The notes under the pieces are model-generated. The model searched no databases and was not told the DNA's origin. It saw nothing but the letters and a program-made list of their open reading frames with translations. Positions 5,615 to 7,163 of a stretch of DNA of 7,163 nucleotides are shown in pieces. The position numbers and the translations under genes were made by a program. Origin of the DNA: Solirubrobacteraceae bacterium. Lineage in GTDB: Bacteria > Actinomycetota > Thermoleophilia > Solirubrobacterales > Solirubrobacteraceae. The stretch is from positions 1-7,163 of the forward strand of contig JASHQV010000107.1 in assembly GCA_030038955.1 (NCBI GenBank). The letters run 5' to 3'. Numbering within the stretch: the stretch's first letter is position 1; each line of letters starts with the position of its first letter.

Positions 5615-6720
5615 GACGCAGCGAGCTCCAGCACGACGCGGCCGGCGCGCCCCGAAGTCATGATCCTCAGCGCAGAATCGATCTGCGCAAGCGGGAAGCA
5701 GTCGGTGACGAGCGGGGAGAGGTCGAGCAGGCCCTCGACGACCAGCCGCGCGAGCTGGGGAACGTGCAGCGCAGGCGTCGACGCGCCCAGGTTCGAGCCG
5801 AGGATCGTGTGCTCGAACTGCGTCACGTCGTAGACCGGAAAGGCGGCCTTGACTCCGATTGCGGGCTGTCCGATCAGGACTGTGGTGCCTCCGTCGCGCA
5901 CGGCAGCGAAAGCCGTCGCTGCTACAGCGGGGCGCCCGATCGCCTCGAAGGCATGGTCGACGCCGCCGGGAATCAGTTGGCGGATCTGCGCGGCCGGATC
6001 ACCGTCCGCGGGATCCACGGTATGGCTCGCGCCCATCTCCAAGGCAAGCTCGCGCTTGTTCTGGACCGGATCGATCGCCACGATCGGCCACGCCGACACG
6101 AGCCGGGCGCCGACGATCGCCGACAGCCCGACTCCTCCGCAACCGAACACCGCCACCGATTCACCCGGCCGAACCTGAGCGCGGCGCGTGACCGACATGA
6201 TCCCGGTCGTCACGCCGCAGCCGAGCAGGCAGCCGACAACCGGATCGAGACGACGGTCGACCGGAATCGCACCCGCCGCGGGCACGACCGCGTGCGTTGC
6301 GAACGAAGACACGAGCGCGAGGTGATGGACCGCTTGACCTTCGTGGCTGAGGCGAGTGGTGCCGTCCCACATGAAGCCGCCGTCCATGCACTTGGCCGCC
6401 AGCAGGCAGAGGTTGACGCGGCCTTCCAGACAGAACCGACAACGTCCGCAGGCCGGAGCGAACGTCAACACGACGTGATCTCCGAGTCGCGGCGCGCTGA
6501 CTCCTTCGCCGACCTGGTCGACGATGCCGAACCCCTCGTGCCCGAGCACGATCGGGAGCGGCGCCGGCCATGAACCATCGATGAACGACAGATCGCTGTG
6601 ACAGATGCCAGAGGCAAGCAGGCGAACGCGGACCTCGTCTCGGTGCGGCTCGGCGAGCTCGAGCTCCCGAAGCTCGAGCGGCTCGTTCGGAGCGGTCAAG
6701 ACGGCAGCGTCGATCAGCAC
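5611..6720 (-). CDS. Zinc-dependent alcohol dehydrogenase (medium-chain, class III-like)
   Basis: This 369-residue medium-chain dehydrogenase should oxidise an alcohol or sugar hydroxyl with NAD+. The catalytic zinc ligands are C40 (GICHSD), H61 with E62 (GHEG) and C168 (LLGCGVTTG). The structural zinc site is complete: C91, C94, C97 and C105. The cofactor-binding loop GCGGVG is at 193-198, and D217 (AIDPVQ) is the usual NAD-selecting acid. The GCGVTTG segment and overall length resemble the class III/formaldehyde-dehydrogenase-like and NDMA-dependent ADH branch. GTG 6720 follows the LacI stop by four bases with no strong Shine-Dalgarno sequence, and the stop overlaps the epimerase start by four bases, so the three genes are probably co-transcribed. 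The substrate is unknown; a sugar or a polyol is suggested only by context. Confidence 0.93.
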   Translation of the reverse strand: MLIDAAVLTAPNEPLELRELELAEPHRDEVRVRLLASGICHSDLSFIDGSWPAPLPIVLGHEGFGIVDQVGEGVSAPRLGDHVVLTFAPACGRCRFCLEGRVNLCLLAAKCMDGGFMWDGTTRLSHEGQAVHHLALVSSFATHAVVPAAGAIPVDRRLDPVVGCLLGCGVTTGIMSVTRRAQVRPGESVAVFGCGGVGLSAIVGARLVSAWPIVAIDPVQNKRELALEMGASHTVDPADGDPAAQIRQLIPGGVDHAFEAIGRPAVAATAFAAVRDGGTTVLIGQPAIGVKAAFPVYDVTQFEHTILGSNLGASTPALHVPQLARLVVEGLLDLSPLVTDCFPLAQIDSALRIMTSGRAGRVVLELAAS

Positions 6721-6724
6721 TGGC

Positions 6725-7163
6725 TCAGCGGGCTGCCGGCTCCGCGTAGGGAGGCGATGTCGAGGCGCGCAGGACGAGCTTCGGAAGTGTGTCGATCACG
6801 ATATCCCGCGGCGCGGCGCCCTCGATCTGATCGATCAACGAGTCGACGGCCGCCGATCCAAGCTCGTAGAGCGGCATCGCGATCGCGGTCAGCGGCGCCT
6901 CCAAGAACTCCCCGACCGGATCGTCGTCGTACCCGACCAATGACACCTCGGACGGGACCCGAAGGCCAGTAGCCCGGACGCCCGCCATCGCCCCCACGGC
7001 CTGGTTGATGTTCGAGATGAACACCCCGGTCGGGGGCAGATCACGGCCGAGCAGGCGGCCGATCGCCTCAAAGCCAGCGCGCTCCTCGAACGGCGCGGAC
7101 TCGACCACCACGTCGATGCCGGCGTCGCGTGCGGCGGTGACAAAGCCCTCGCGGCGGCGACGC
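6725..7163 (-). CDS. LacI-family transcriptional regulator, C-terminal part only
   Basis: The frame is open to the right edge, so the DNA-binding helix-turn-helix lies outside; 145 residues of the periplasmic-binding-protein-like effector domain are visible. Diagnostic parts are RREGFVTAARDAGID at the edge, PPTGVFISNINQAVGAM, the LacI signature VPSEVSLVGYDDDP, then EAPLTAIAMPLYELGSAAVD. A GTG inside this stretch (7111) is not the true start, since the family pattern continues upstream of it. Family members bind a sugar or derivative and then release operator DNA. The stop lies four bases before the alcohol dehydrogenase start, so regulator and enzyme genes probably share a transcript. The operator-like palindromes near 4640 and 4660 are plausible targets. 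Confidence 0.92.
   Translation of the reverse strand, partial: RRRREGFVTAARDAGIDVVVESAPFEERAGFEAIGRLLGRDLPPTGVFISNINQAVGAMAGVRATGLRVPSEVSLVGYDDDPVGEFLEAPLTAIAMPLYELGSAAVDSLIDQIEGAAPRDIVIDTLPKLVLRASTSPPYAEPAAR

Noticed and set aside
5764..6573. Open frame of 269 codons on the + strand opposite the alcohol dehydrogenase
   Set aside because: It is antisense to an enzyme with complete zinc and cofactor sites; its product is Arg/Asp-rich without domains.
6651..6680. Repeated GAGCTC / CTCGAG units
   Set aside because: They encode the repeated Leu-Glu pattern at the N-terminus of the alcohol dehydrogenase and show no independent structure.
1..7163. Search for CRISPR arrays, transfer RNA genes, insertion sequences and defence or toxin genes
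   Set aside because: None seen. The window is a metabolic cluster, and I cannot support a novel defence or mobile system here.

Overview
The window is GC-rich DNA packed with genes. Most junctions are 4-base GTGA overlaps or gaps of a few bases, and most starts are GTG. This style and the protein sequences suggest an actinobacterium-like bacterium, possibly of the Thermoleophilia type, but the lineage is inferred and cannot be proven from this DNA alone. Everything assignable belongs to oxidative catabolism of a sugar or sugar acid.

Layout. On the + strand (1-1599) lies the 3' part of an enolase-superfamily sugar-acid dehydratase, followed through a 4-base GTGA overlap by an SMP-30/gluconolactonase-type lactonase. 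All other genes are on the - strand. Read in the direction of transcription, from the right edge, they are: a LacI-family repressor cut by the window edge (7163-6725), a zinc alcohol dehydrogenase (6720-5611), an aldose-1-epimerase-like protein (5614-4703), a 357-base stretch without an intact gene, two short-chain dehydrogenases (4345-3566 and 3569-2796), and a complete enolase-superfamily dehydratase (2789-1590). This last enzyme is a paralog of the partial one on the + strand, about 64% identical over 227 positions by my hand count. The + and - runs meet tail to tail with a 10-base overlap of coding sequence.

The 357-base stretch (4346-4702) is the least ordinary part. Its upstream end carries a good sigma-70-type promoter on the - strand (TTGACA, 17 bases, TAGCGT). 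Two LacI-type operator-like palindromes follow directly, with centres 21 bases apart, where a repressor would block the promoter. Downstream are two out-of-frame gene remnants: the apparent start of a metallophosphoesterase gene joined to the apparent end of an amino acid permease gene, as one deletion would produce. The first SDR then starts without a visible Shine-Dalgarno sequence, with a perfect 11-base inverted repeat directly after its ATG.

How the genes could work together (inference): the epimerase-like protein interconverts anomers of a sugar, a dehydrogenase (SDR or zinc ADH) oxidises it to a lactone, the SMP-30 enzyme opens the lactone, an enolase-superfamily enzyme dehydrates the acid to a 2-keto-3-deoxy acid, and a further dehydrogenase oxidises that product. 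The scheme resembles the non-phosphorylative L-fucose, L-rhamnose and pentose routes. No transporter, kinase or aldolase is intact in the window, and the substrate cannot be read from the sequence. I see no defence system, CRISPR array, mobile element or RNA gene.
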